From Candidatus Zhuqueibacterota bacterium (GTDB lineage: Bacteria > Zhuqueibacterota > Zhuqueibacteria > Residuimicrobiales > Krinioviventaceae), in NCBI GenBank assembly GCA_016934825.1, contig JAFGSB010000119.1, positions 1 to 64,000 on the forward strand: a stretch of DNA of 64,000 nt. Reading direction: 5' to 3'. This document shows positions 52,845 to 61,933 of this stretch, one piece after another; positions within the stretch are counted from its first letter, which is position 1; each line of letters opens with the position of its first letter. The notes below the pieces were generated by a model. The model was not told the origin of the DNA. It saw nothing but the letters and a program-made list of their open reading frames with translations, and made no database searches. The translations under genes and the position numbers were made by a program.

Positions 52845-53717
52845 ATGACAACCCTCAAGTCTTTCATCAAGAGTAAGCCGGTGTTGTCCTACTATGTTTT
52901 AACGTTTGCCATCACCTGGGGCGGTATTCTTCTGGTCATCGGCGGACCCGGCGGCGTCCCGGGGACCCCGGAGCAATTCGAAACAATGTTACCGTTCATG
53001 ATCCTCGCGATGCTTGCCGGTCCCAGCGTTGCAGGAATCCTGCTGACCGGCCTCGTCCATGGTGGAGCGGGTCTGCGAGAGTTTTTGTCACGGTTGCTAA
53101 AGTGGCGGGTGGACGCCCGTTGGTACGCGGTCGCGCTTCTGACCGCCCCGCTCCTGATGACGGTTATACCCCTTGCGCTCTCGCTTCTCTTTCCCGAATT
53201 CCTTCCCGGCATAATCACGAAGAATGACAAGGCATCCCTGCTGCAATTGAGTATCATGGCGGGGCTTGGAGCCGGCATCTTCGAGGAGATTGGCTGGACG
53301 GGTTTCGCCATCCCCATGTTGAGAAAGCGGTACGGCATCCTTGCTACCGGGCTTATCGTGGGCTTTCTGTGGGGTGCGTGGCACGTGCTTGTGAACTTTT
53401 GGAGCAGCGGCAGTCCCTCCGGAGCGATCTCGCTGCCCCTTCTGCTGCACTCGCTGTTTTTCTCCGTCGGGATACTGCCGGCATTCAGGATATTGATGGT
53501 GTGGGTTTACGACCGCACCGCCAGCCTTCTGGTCGCCATGCTCATGCACTTTAGCCTCACCGCCGGCAATGTGCTCCTTGTGCCGTTGGCCTCCGGTGCA
53601 CCCCTCGTGACCTGGTCCATTGTAATAGCCGCCGCGATGTGGGTCGTCGTTGCGGCGCTGGTCCTGACCAACCGCGGACAGTTCTTGAGACAGCCGCTCC
53701 CGGTTCAGACGGCTTAA
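52845..53717 (+). CDS. CPBP-family intramembrane metalloprotease
   Basis: A 290-aa membrane protein with about eight helices and the CPBP (Abi/Rce1-like) motifs: IFEEIGWTGFAIPML (the EExxW[RT]G type), GAWHVLVNFW (F/WxxxH type) and AMLMHFSLTAGN (HxxxN type). Such proteases cleave membrane substrates, process prenylated peptides, or confer bacteriocin self-immunity. Base composition is clearly GC-richer than in adjacent genes, and it lies between the copies of a direct repeat, so acquisition by transfer is likely. AGGAGG precedes the ATG. The substrate is unknown. Confidence 0.87.
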   Translation: MTTLKSFIKSKPVLSYYVLTFAITWGGILLVIGGPGGVPGTPEQFETMLPFMILAMLAGPSVAGILLTGLVHGGAGLREFLSRLLKWRVDARWYAVALLTAPLLMTVIPLALSLLFPEFLPGIITKNDKASLLQLSIMAGLGAGIFEEIGWTGFAIPMLRKRYGILATGLIVGFLWGAWHVLVNFWSSGSPSGAISLPLLLHSLFFSVGILPAFRILMVWVYDRTASLLVAMLMHFSLTAGNVLLVPLASGAPLVTWSIVIAAAMWVVVAALVLTNRGQFLRQPLPVQTA

Positions 53718-53857
53718 CTTTAATTGCCGCCTGATCTTATGTTATATGGACATCCCATTAAAGATAGAAGGATAATTGTTTACACAACAGAAATCCCATT
53801 TATGATCATTTCAAATAATTCAAACGAATTTACCTGTTTAAATTAAGGAGATTCGAC

Positions 53858-55363
53858 ATGAAAAAATTAACTTTCCTTTTAGTTGTATCGACTTGTTTTT
53901 ATGGCAATCTTTTTGGGCAAGCGCCCGATACTTCCTGGACAAAAACTTATGGAGGGGAAGAACGTGAGATAGGTCATGCAGTCTGTCAAACCAAAGACGA
54001 TGGGTATATAATAGCGGGGATAACGGAATCTTTTGGAGCGGGTGGAGAAGATATTTTTCTTGTAAGAACTGATACGGATGGCGACACACTCTGGACTAAG
54101 ACTTTTGGCGGGACAGAAAGTGATTGGGGCTATGCTGTACAACAAACTGATGACGATGGATACATAATTGCCGGATTCACCTCTACATTCGGAAACGGCG
54201 ATAATGATGTGTACCTTTTAAAGACTGATGCAAACGGCGATACACTCTGGACTAAAACCTATGGTGGAACTGAGGATGACAGAGCCTTATCGGTTCGACA
54301 AACTTCCGACAACGGATATATTGTTTCAGGAGTTACGAGTTCATTCGGGACTGGCGATTATGATTTATATCTTTTAAAAACTGATGCAAATGGCGACACA
54401 CTCTGGACTAAAACCTATGGCGGCGCAGAAAGAGACGCAGGCTATTCTGTTCAAATAACTTCTGATAATGGCTACATAGTTACCGGATACACTTCATTAA
54501 GCGCTGTTCACAGGGCGGTATTTCTTGTAAAGACGGACTCGGATGGCGATACACTCTGGACAAAAATTTATGGAAAAGAATTTTTAGCAGTGGGAGCTTC
54601 AGTTAAGCAAACATCAGATAACGGATATATTATAGCAGGCACAAAAGTTATTAATAATGCTGTACCTGATTATAATTTTTATCTTATTAAGACTGATGCA
54701 AATGGGGACACTCTTTGGACCAGAGACTATGGAGGAGAATATGTTGAATGGGGGTCTTCATGCCAACAGACCTCGGATGGAGGATATTTGCTTGCAGGAA
54801 CCAGATCAGACTCACCAGAAGGGGTTTACGACAATAGGGAAGTAAATGATATTTTCTTAGTAAAAACTGACTCAAATGGTGATACACTCTGGACAAAAAC
54901 CCTGGGAGGACCGGAGCATGATGCAGTAGGTGAATCAAGTAATACTATGCAACAGACATCCGACAACGGCTACATAATTGTGGGAAGTACAAAATCAGTC
55001 GAATCAGGGGATATTGATGTGTGGTTAATTAAAATTTCGCCGGAAGCTACAATTGTATCAGAGAAAAATTATTTTTATCCTTCTTCATTCGCACTTTATC
55101 AAAATTATCCGAATCCCTTTAACTCTTTTACTAAAATTAGCTATTCGGTCAAAGAATCCGGCCCGGTCAAGTTAAATATCTATGATATATCAGGAAGTAT
55201 TGTTCGTTTACTGGTCAATGAAGAAAAACTTTCGGGTAATCATATTGCTGTTTGGGATGGAAGAAACGAGCAGGGGAAATCGGTTGCAAGTGGGATATAT
55301 TATTATACTCTTACAGTTGGTGAAACCACTCTGAATTCAAAACGTATGATCCTGCTTAAATAA
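53858..55363 (+). CDS. Secreted seven-repeat propeller-like protein with NYPNPFN-type tail
   Basis: A 501-aa exported protein with a signal peptide (LTFLLVVSTCFYGNLFGQ). Seven repeats of about 55 aa follow, each with GDTLWTKTYGG and SVQQTSDNGYIIAG patterns, consistent with a seven-bladed propeller. The repeats stay similar at the DNA level (GGCGACACACTCTGGACTAA-like units), a sign of recent expansion or gene conversion. The C-terminus is LYQNYPNPFNSFTKISYSV plus an FlgD-Ig-like module ending SKRMILLK. It is probably an extracellular surface protein. TTAAGGAG precedes the ATG. It lies between the two copies of the 120-bp repeat. Its ligand is unknown. Confidence 0.83.
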   Translation: MKKLTFLLVVSTCFYGNLFGQAPDTSWTKTYGGEEREIGHAVCQTKDDGYIIAGITESFGAGGEDIFLVRTDTDGDTLWTKTFGGTESDWGYAVQQTDDDGYIIAGFTSTFGNGDNDVYLLKTDANGDTLWTKTYGGTEDDRALSVRQTSDNGYIVSGVTSSFGTGDYDLYLLKTDANGDTLWTKTYGGAERDAGYSVQITSDNGYIVTGYTSLSAVHRAVFLVKTDSDGDTLWTKIYGKEFLAVGASVKQTSDNGYIIAGTKVINNAVPDYNFYLIKTDANGDTLWTRDYGGEYVEWGSSCQQTSDGGYLLAGTRSDSPEGVYDNREVNDIFLVKTDSNGDTLWTKTLGGPEHDAVGESSNTMQQTSDNGYIIVGSTKSVESGDIDVWLIKISPEATIVSEKNYFYPSSFALYQNYPNPFNSFTKISYSVKESGPVKLNIYDISGSIVRLLVNEEKLSGNHIAVWDGRNEQGKSVASGIYYYTLTVGETTLNSKRMILLK

Positions 55364-56088
55364 TTACACCACCTTACTTCCCTCAAGGGCTGAATTGGTT
55401 TGGGAATCCTTTCGTCCCGCAGAGGCTCCGGCCTCCGCGTTTATATAATTTTATCAATATTTTTTCTGTTTATTCCGCCGGAACAGGAGTCCTTGCGGAA
55501 TTAACCGGGAATCAGAGATTCCCGCACATGTTCGTTCCAATCCGGAGAGTGGAACGAGAGGGAGAGCGGGCTACACGTAAAAATTTTAAAATAATCTAAA
55601 ATATTTCTTGTTTTTTCAATAAAATATATTTAATTAAAATTATCAAAACAGAAGCGACACGATGATTCAGGGGCGGGAAGCTTTTCAGTATATTTTATAA
55701 TTATGATAAAATAGACAATTTCAGGGATATAGATTTTGCACCGTTATAAAAATCTTCTTTTTGCGGATTTCACTTGAGACGGATTTTCGATTTTAAAACG
55801 GCGCGAGAAAAAATAGAAACGACTAAATTTATACATGTTTTAAAGGGCGGTAATTGAATCAAAAATATACTGAATTATTAATAAATAGAAATAAATTAGA
55901 TTACAATAAAGAGCAACATTTGCAATTATTATTAGTATACCTAATCTTATGTTATGGTGATTAAATATTTTAATTATTTACTGTTGAAATAAATATTGTC
56001 AACTCATAACTAATAGTAAAAGTTGTTGATTAGCTGAATATTTCTTATTAGCAAAAAAGATGCGCTGATTATATAAAAGGATTTCAAT
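55364..56088. other. Non-coding region upstream of the Qat operon
   Basis: This 725-base region contains a hairpin-rich part (AGGCTCCGGCCT-type and GGGAATCAGAGATTCCC stems around 55415-55530), the right copy of the 120-bp repeat (55578-55699) and a very AT-rich stretch leading to qatA. The Qat promoter must be here, but I cannot place it. The short minus-strand frame at 55999-56247 overlaps the qatA start and is not supported. Confidence 0.6.
55578..55699. repeat. About 120-bp direct repeat, right copy
   Basis: The copy of 52607-52728, with the same order of motifs (TAAAAATTTTAAAATAATCT, GATGATTCAG, AAGCTTTTCA). It separates the CPBP/propeller segment from the Qat operon. Confidence 0.75.
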
Positions 56089-57987
56089 TTGTGGCATGAC
56101 AATGAAACCAGTATTGATCTTTTGGATTACCAGCATTTGGTTGATACGGTAATTGGAATAATAAAGGACGATGGGCTTCTTCCCGCAACAATTGGAGTTT
56201 ATGGAGATTGGGGTAGTGGAAAATCCAGTTTGCTTAGGATGATCCAAGATAGACTGAAAGAAGATGAGGATGTTTATTCGATCAATTTTAATGGCTGGCT
56301 TTTTGAGGGATATGAGGATACCAAATCAGCCTTAATGGGAACCATTCTTGAACAAATTGCAGAGAATGAAAAATTTGATGTGAAAGTAAAGAAAAAAGCG
56401 TTAAGCCTTCTTCAAAAAATTGATTGGATGAAGGTGGCAGGTACCCTATCAAAACATGCTATTGCTCTTGCTGCATTGGGGCCTGCCGGATTAGGAATTA
56501 CAACTGTCTCGGATGCAGTTGCCAAGATTATAGAAGTAGCAAAGGATGGAGCCAATAATGTTGATACGGAAACAATAATCAAAGCTATTGCTAGTAAAGA
56601 GGAGCAAGGGAGGCAATTAAGAAAAGGGATAAGGGAATTTCATACTGAATTCGAGCAACTACTTGAGAACACAAAAATAGAAACACTGGTGGTTTTTATT
56701 GATGATTTGGACAGGTGCAATCCCGAAACTATAATTGAAACACTTGAAGCTATCCGACTCTTTCTTTTTGTTAAAAAAACAGCCTTTGTAATAGGTGCTG
56801 ATGAAAGATTGGTAAAATATGCCGTCAGACGCAGATTTCCCGAAATACCAGGTGAAAGAGTTGAAGTCGGAAGAGATTACCTTGAAAAACTCATTCAATT
56901 TCCAGTAAGGATTCCACAGCTTAGTAGAAGGGAAATAGAAACTTATATAAATCTATTATTTGTCGAATCTTCATTAGATGAAAAACTTTTTAAATCAACT
57001 AGGAAAAAAATATTCAAAAAGAAAAATGTGGACTCATTTGAGCTTCCCTTTAATTATGGTATGGTAAAAGAATTATTATCTGAAGAAGAATTTTCAAAGA
57101 TTGAAGCTGACCTTAATCTTGCGCAGTATCTATCGCCCATATTAACGGTAGGGTTGGGGGGAAATCCACGACAATGCAAAAGATTTCTTAATACGTTAAT
57201 GATGCGTATTGGCATGGCTAATTCAAAGGGAATAAAACTTGAAAAGCGAATTTTAGCCAAGTTGATGCTTCTGGAATATTTCAAGACAGAATGGTTTAAG
57301 AAATTAGCTGAATTACAAGCAGCACAAGATGGAAGACCGAAGGAAATTGAATTTTTAGAAAAACATCTTTCCGCCGATGGTAAAAAGAATGATGGAAAAA
57401 ATGGCGATAAAGACAATCTTAAGTTCTCAAAAGAATTTCAAGAATGGGAGTCCGATCCTTGGATGTGCGACTGGCTGAAATCCGAACCTAAACTGTATAA
57501 AACAAAACTTGCACCATATTTTTATTTCTCAAGGGATACTCTTAGTTCATTTGCCGGTACAGTGCAAAGAATGAGTCCGGTAGCACAGGAGCTAATATTA
57601 AAACTTCTCAGTGATAGCGAAGCCACAAGAAAAGTTGCCATCAAAAATGGTGATAAGCTTAATGAGGCAGAAAAGGCAGCGGTTTTTGAAACACTCTGTG
57701 AAAAGGCAAAAACTATAGAACCAGATTCCAGCGGAAATCAAATACTCGAAACGCTGATTGAATGGGCAAAGGCAAGAAGGAATTTACTTGGTCAGCTTAT
57801 AACATTCTTAAATGGTTTCCCCGAAAAAGGATTGGCTATAAGTCTTGTTGTAAAAATTGAAGGCGCAATAAAAGATAGTCCTTTTAAGGAATCAGGTGAA
57901 AAGTTATTGCAGAAATGGAGCAAAAGCACAACAAATAAGCTTCTTGCCCAAGCTGCTAAAAAGAGATTAGAAGGGAGTAATTATTAA
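56089..57987 (+). CDS. qatA: QatA: KAP-family P-loop ATPase of the Qat defence system
   Basis: A 632-aa KAP NTPase with Walker A GVYGDWGSGKSSLL near residue 45, Walker B TLVVFIDDLDRCNPETI near residue 210 and GNPRQCKRFLNTL in the lid region. The insertion between Walker motifs contains a hydrophobic helix (AIALAALGPAGLGITTV) that may contact membrane, as in other KAP ATPases. The start is TTG with AGGA seven bases upstream. The stop overlaps the ATG of the next gene by one base. Order and partners (QatB, QueC-like, TatD-like) match the QatABCD anti-phage system. The gene is AT-rich compared with the neighbouring CPBP gene. Confidence 0.88.
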   Translation: MWHDNETSIDLLDYQHLVDTVIGIIKDDGLLPATIGVYGDWGSGKSSLLRMIQDRLKEDEDVYSINFNGWLFEGYEDTKSALMGTILEQIAENEKFDVKVKKKALSLLQKIDWMKVAGTLSKHAIALAALGPAGLGITTVSDAVAKIIEVAKDGANNVDTETIIKAIASKEEQGRQLRKGIREFHTEFEQLLENTKIETLVVFIDDLDRCNPETIIETLEAIRLFLFVKKTAFVIGADERLVKYAVRRRFPEIPGERVEVGRDYLEKLIQFPVRIPQLSRREIETYINLLFVESSLDEKLFKSTRKKIFKKKNVDSFELPFNYGMVKELLSEEEFSKIEADLNLAQYLSPILTVGLGGNPRQCKRFLNTLMMRIGMANSKGIKLEKRILAKLMLLEYFKTEWFKKLAELQAAQDGRPKEIEFLEKHLSADGKKNDGKNGDKDNLKFSKEFQEWESDPWMCDWLKSEPKLYKTKLAPYFYFSRDTLSSFAGTVQRMSPVAQELILKLLSDSEATRKVAIKNGDKLNEAEKAAVFETLCEKAKTIEPDSSGNQILETLIEWAKARRNLLGQLITFLNGFPEKGLAISLVVKIEGAIKDSPFKESGEKLLQKWSKSTTNKLLAQAAKKRLEGSNY

Positions 57988-58838
57988 TGGGTACTTCTGG
58001 ATCATACGGTGGTCCTAGTAGTATGCCACCCCTGCTTCCTCCATGGTTACCTGGGCCTGGCCCTCCGATACCGCCAGATCAAGAACCAAAACCAGACGAA
58101 ATTTCTGATAGTGATAACGAAAAGAAGCCAAAACAAGAGAAAAAACCAGACGAATATGTTCAGACATCAACATGGACCTCAGCAAAAACGAGCATGACAA
58201 AGTATGTCAATTCTGGTAACGTAGGATCCCTTAGAGGAATTGGACGCAAATATGTTGGTACTCGTGGTGGAAGCTCAGGTATTGCAAGATCGGCGTTTGC
58301 AGGTAAGAGAACAGCAACAACATTTGGATCGTTTTTAAGAGATGTAGCGACTCAAGGCTTTATTTCAGCATTAGAGAAAAGGGGATTACAGGATTTAATA
58401 GGCGAATCTGCCGATATAATTATCGCTGAAATTGCCGACAAACTTGCTCCTTCTGGTGAAACGAATGAAGAAGCTGTGGCTCGGCAAGCAATGATCGAGG
58501 CAATGGCTTATCTGTATGACGAATATGATTTAGAAGAAGGGGATTTGACAGAGCTTGATTATATAGGGAAGGATGATGTTGAGAAAGTATTTGAATCTTA
58601 TGTGGTATCCTACATATATGGGCGATGGCTTCATGAATTAGGAAAAAGAATAGAAGACAATGCGATTTCGGAAAGCATGGCCATAAAATTAGAAAAACAA
58701 ACCAAAGATTATGTTAAAGGAGCTGTTGAAATTGATTTCGGAATTAATGATTTGCTGGCAATAGATTGGAACAAATCTGCTGGAATTGTTGACAATATCT
58801 TTACTCAGGCTTACTCATTCTTAGAGGTGAAGGAATGA
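57987..58838 (+). CDS. qatB: QatB: Qat system protein
   Basis: A 283-aa protein with the N-terminal signature MGTSGSYGGP common to QatB proteins, a proline-rich low-complexity stretch (PPLLPPWLPGPGPPIPP) and a charged linker. A mostly helical domain follows (FGSFLRDVATQGF; ANxxIIAEIADKLAP-like; acidic YDEYDLEEGDLTELDY). The conserved Gly2 could be a modification site: QueC-like enzymes in type IV CBASS have been reported to attach a deazaguanine to the N-terminal glycine of a partner protein, and QatC could do the same here (inference). It overlaps qatA by one base and qatC by four. Confidence 0.82.
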   Translation: MGTSGSYGGPSSMPPLLPPWLPGPGPPIPPDQEPKPDEISDSDNEKKPKQEKKPDEYVQTSTWTSAKTSMTKYVNSGNVGSLRGIGRKYVGTRGGSSGIARSAFAGKRTATTFGSFLRDVATQGFISALEKRGLQDLIGESADIIIAEIADKLAPSGETNEEAVARQAMIEAMAYLYDEYDLEEGDLTELDYIGKDDVEKVFESYVVSYIYGRWLHELGKRIEDNAISESMAIKLEKQTKDYVKGAVEIDFGINDLLAIDWNKSAGIVDNIFTQAYSFLEVKE

Positions 58839-60166
58839 AATATCATATAATCTGCCGTGTAGGCAAAAAAGATAAATATTCAATTAAGGGTATAAATAAG
58901 GATAATTCAACTGTCCTACCCTTTTTGGGCAATCAAATGGTAGATAGATCTATTAGGTATAATACATTTAATCTGCTCTCATCAACTAACCTAATCCCTA
59001 ATGGAAATACAATAGACCTTCTGATAACATCAATTGCAGCATTTTCAGCAGATAAAATTGTTTCAAGATCAAAGGGATTCGAGGATTGGAGCAGGTATTT
59101 TGTCGTCCATTTGCCAGTGGTTGATATAAAAGTATGGGAAAAAGCTAAAGATAAATTGCAAAAAATGCTCTCCTTCTTGAGTGGCGATCATTGGGAATTT
59201 GAACTAAGGGAAAGAAAGGAAATAAAAATTAAGGGCAAAAAGAAAAAGCAACCTGTAGACATAAATAAGGTGTGTCTCTTTTCTGGGGGGCTTGATTCCT
59301 ATATCGGCATAGTTGACCTTTTAGAAAAATACAGCAAGGATAAAATTGCGTTAGTAAGCAAGCATGGGCAAGGACAAGATGAAAGCAAACCACAAGACAG
59401 GATAATTAAAATAATAAATAATAAATATTCACAAGAAAGGTTTTTGAATTTCAAATTTTTTATATCAGCCTATAATAGTGTTGAACCGACTACCCGTTCA
59501 AGATCTATTCTATTTTTGGCACACGGTATTGCTGTTGCCCATGCATTAGGGAAAGATGTACCGCTTTATGTTCCTGAGAATGGGCTAATTTCTTTGAATA
59601 TTCCTTTAAATCCTTCACGTATGGGAAGTTCAAGCACGAGGACAACTCACCCCTATTTCATATCCTTATTCCGAGAAGTTATAAAAATTCTTGGTATGGA
59701 GAATCCCATTTTGAATCCATATCAATTTATTACTAAGGGTGAAATGATTATTGATTCTATGGCTCCTGAATTTATAAAGCAAAGTGCTAAAGAAACCATG
59801 TCATGTTCTCATCCAAGCGTAGGAAGATATAAGTATCGAGTTTGTGACAAACATTGTGGATATTGTGTCCCATGTATAATTCGTCGTGCAGCAATGAATA
59901 AAGCAAAAATTGATACACCCAAGGAGTACAATGTAAACATCTTGAAAAATGCTCTAAGCCCTAAGACAAAAGCGGGTCAGGATCTCCGTGCATTCCAAAT
60001 GGCTATAGAAAGATGGAAACAAAATAAAATATCTCCATTGCTTCAAGTATTGGCATCTGGCCCATTACCTTGTTCTGTTAAAGATAAAAAACAATATGCC
60101 GAAGTTTACATAAGAGGGATGAATGAGGTTGCTACTTTTCTAAGGGAAATTAATGGAAAAGTCTGA
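58835..60166 (+). CDS. qatC: QatC: QueC-like PP-loop enzyme of the Qat system
   Basis: A 443-aa protein with a PP-loop ATP-pyrophosphatase core, VCLFSGGLDSYIGIVDLL near residue 147, after a 140-residue N-terminal extension absent from QueC. It has a zinc-binding cysteine group in the C-terminal part (CSHPSVGRYKYRVC, then CGYCVPC) as in QueC, the enzyme that makes preQ0. The KHGQGQDESKP and FLAHGIAVAHALG segments are family features. Its ATG overlaps the qatB stop (ATGA), and qatD starts 14 bases before its end. It probably activates a deazaguanine-like or carboxyl substrate for defence signalling or modification. Confidence 0.88.
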   Translation: MKYHIICRVGKKDKYSIKGINKDNSTVLPFLGNQMVDRSIRYNTFNLLSSTNLIPNGNTIDLLITSIAAFSADKIVSRSKGFEDWSRYFVVHLPVVDIKVWEKAKDKLQKMLSFLSGDHWEFELRERKEIKIKGKKKKQPVDINKVCLFSGGLDSYIGIVDLLEKYSKDKIALVSKHGQGQDESKPQDRIIKIINNKYSQERFLNFKFFISAYNSVEPTTRSRSILFLAHGIAVAHALGKDVPLYVPENGLISLNIPLNPSRMGSSSTRTTHPYFISLFREVIKILGMENPILNPYQFITKGEMIIDSMAPEFIKQSAKETMSCSHPSVGRYKYRVCDKHCGYCVPCIIRRAAMNKAKIDTPKEYNVNILKNALSPKTKAGQDLRAFQMAIERWKQNKISPLLQVLASGPLPCSVKDKKQYAEVYIRGMNEVATFLREINGKV

Positions 60167-60899
60167 AAATATCTTTTTTGTCGATACACACTTTCATTTG
60201 GATCTTGCCAAGAATCCTGAAAAGTTAATACATGAAATAGAAAAAAATCAAATTTACACAATTGCTGTAACAAATGCTCCAGCGGCGTTCCCATTTACTT
60301 TTAGTTTTTGCACAAATATGAAATATATCCAACCTAGTATAGGTCTTCATCCCCAATTGGCAAGAGAAAGACAACAAGAGTTATCCCAATTTGATGAAGC
60401 TTTGAAGAAAACCAAATATGTTGGTGAAATCGGTTTGGATTATTCTGGAAATGATAAATTATCGGAAGAAATTCAAAGAAATGTCTTTAAGAAAATTCTC
60501 GAAAAATGTGCTTATCACAAAGATAAGATTCTCAGCATACATTCTCGTAGAAGTGCTGAAGACATTATATCATTTATTGGCAATAATTATCCAGGCAAGA
60601 TAATATTGCATTGGTATAGTGGGAATCTCAAATTGCTTGAGAAAGCTATAAAATATGGTTTTTACTTTTCCGTGAATTATGCCATGTCTATTTCAAAAAA
60701 TGGAAAAAGTATTATTCAGGCTATACCGTTGGACCGTCTTCTTACCGAGTCAGATGGTCCATTTATTAAAATCAAAGGGAAGCCTTGTGAACCTATGAAT
60801 ATTTCTTATTTAATAGTGAAAATTGCTAAAATTCTTAATAAAAATCCTTTAGAATTTAAGAATACAGTTTTTTCAAACTTTAAAAAAGTTATTACTTAG
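60153..60899 (+). CDS. qatD: QatD: TatD-like metal hydrolase of the Qat system
   Basis: A 248-aa TatD-family hydrolase. The metal motifs are FVDTHFHLDL (HxH), GEIGLDYSG (bridging Glu), ILSIHSRRS (His), ILHWYSG (His) and TESDGPF (late Asp). TatD proteins are metal-dependent nucleases or phosphoesterases. In the Qat system the gene is the fourth component needed for defence. It overlaps qatC by 14 bases, so the four genes form one tight operon. The following 199 bases up to purC contain nothing recognised. Confidence 0.87.
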   Translation: MEKSENIFFVDTHFHLDLAKNPEKLIHEIEKNQIYTIAVTNAPAAFPFTFSFCTNMKYIQPSIGLHPQLARERQQELSQFDEALKKTKYVGEIGLDYSGNDKLSEEIQRNVFKKILEKCAYHKDKILSIHSRRSAEDIISFIGNNYPGKIILHWYSGNLKLLEKAIKYGFYFSVNYAMSISKNGKSIIQAIPLDRLLTESDGPFIKIKGKPCEPMNISYLIVKIAKILNKNPLEFKNTVFSNFKKVIT

Positions 60900-61098
60900 A
60901 ATACCAAGTTTTTTCCTCAATTAAATAACCTGTAGAATAGGACCTTTGCCCCATCTTTATCTTTAGCATCACAAACATCTATATTTTCAAAACCAATCAA
61001 CAAATTCCGCACAAAACATAAAATCGCCAACAAAATACTTTGATTATTTTCCGTAAAATGATACATTACGATAAAAGCAAAAACTACCGGAGGGTTTT

Positions 61099-61899
61099 AT
61101 GGCCATCAATTTTTCACAACTAAAAAAACTGAACGAAGGCAAAACCAAGGTCATCTATGAAAATCCGGATGATCCGAAAACCGTATATATGCGTTTCAAG
61201 GACGATATCACCGCCGGGGACGGCGCCAAACACGACATCATCGAGGGCAAGGCGCTCATCGACTGGCAGACCAACAGGGACATTTTCGAATACCTGAACC
61301 GCTGCGGCGTGCAGACCCATTATATCAGCAGTCCCGAGGAAAAAGTGTCCGTCGTCAAAAAACTGGACCAAAAGATCAACTTAGAGGTCGTCTCCCGCCG
61401 GGTGGCGACCGGCTCCATCCTGCACTGGGGAAACGCCGTGGAAGGCACGCGCTACGATCCGCCCATTACCCAGTTCCATTACAAGGACGATCCCCTGCAT
61501 GACCCGCTCTTGGATGAAAAATACGTCGAATTTATCATCGCCAAAAAGAACGGCTGGGAATACCGAAAAATGGTGGAATTTAATGTGGAGGTATTCCTGC
61601 ACCTGGAACGGGCCTTTGCGCATTTTAATATCCAGCTTGTGGACATGAAACTGGAATACGGCATCATCGACGGGGACGTGTACCTGATCGACGAGATCAC
61701 CGGCGGGTCCTTCCGGCTGTGGCCGTACGCGAAAGAGAACCCGGATCTGAACCAGGCGAACGTCCTGTCCGAACTGGACTCCAAAGGCCGACTGGACAAG
61801 GACACCTACCGTATGGGCGAAACCCTGGACAAGGTCTTTTCCAAGTTTGCCGTGATCGCCAATATCACCAAAAACTTTAAAGATCTGAAAGTGAATTAA
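61099..61899 (+). CDS. purC: SAICAR synthetase PurC
   Basis: A 266-aa cytosolic enzyme of purine synthesis that joins CAIR and aspartate with ATP. Family marks are LNEGKTKVIYE at the N-terminus, FKDDITAGDGAKHD, VVSRRVATGSIL, the VDMKLEYGIIDGDVYLIDEITGGSFRLW active-site segment and the C-terminal GETLDKVFSKF. Length is somewhat above the E. coli enzyme (237 aa). GGAGG precedes the ATG. It is a conserved housekeeping gene immediately beyond the Qat operon and is GC-richer, so it marks the edge of the accessory region. A terminator follows. Confidence 0.96.
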   Translation: MAINFSQLKKLNEGKTKVIYENPDDPKTVYMRFKDDITAGDGAKHDIIEGKALIDWQTNRDIFEYLNRCGVQTHYISSPEEKVSVVKKLDQKINLEVVSRRVATGSILHWGNAVEGTRYDPPITQFHYKDDPLHDPLLDEKYVEFIIAKKNGWEYRKMVEFNVEVFLHLERAFAHFNIQLVDMKLEYGIIDGDVYLIDEITGGSFRLWPYAKENPDLNQANVLSELDSKGRLDKDTYRMGETLDKVFSKFAVIANITKNFKDLKVN

Positions 61900-61907
61900 A
61901 TTATACG

Positions 61908-61933
61908 GCGGCTCTTACCGGGCCGCTTTTTTT
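61908..61933 (+). terminator. Rho-independent terminator of purC
   Basis: GCGGC pairs with GCCGC and is followed by seven T, ending right at the ATG of the next gene (61934). Confidence 0.8.
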
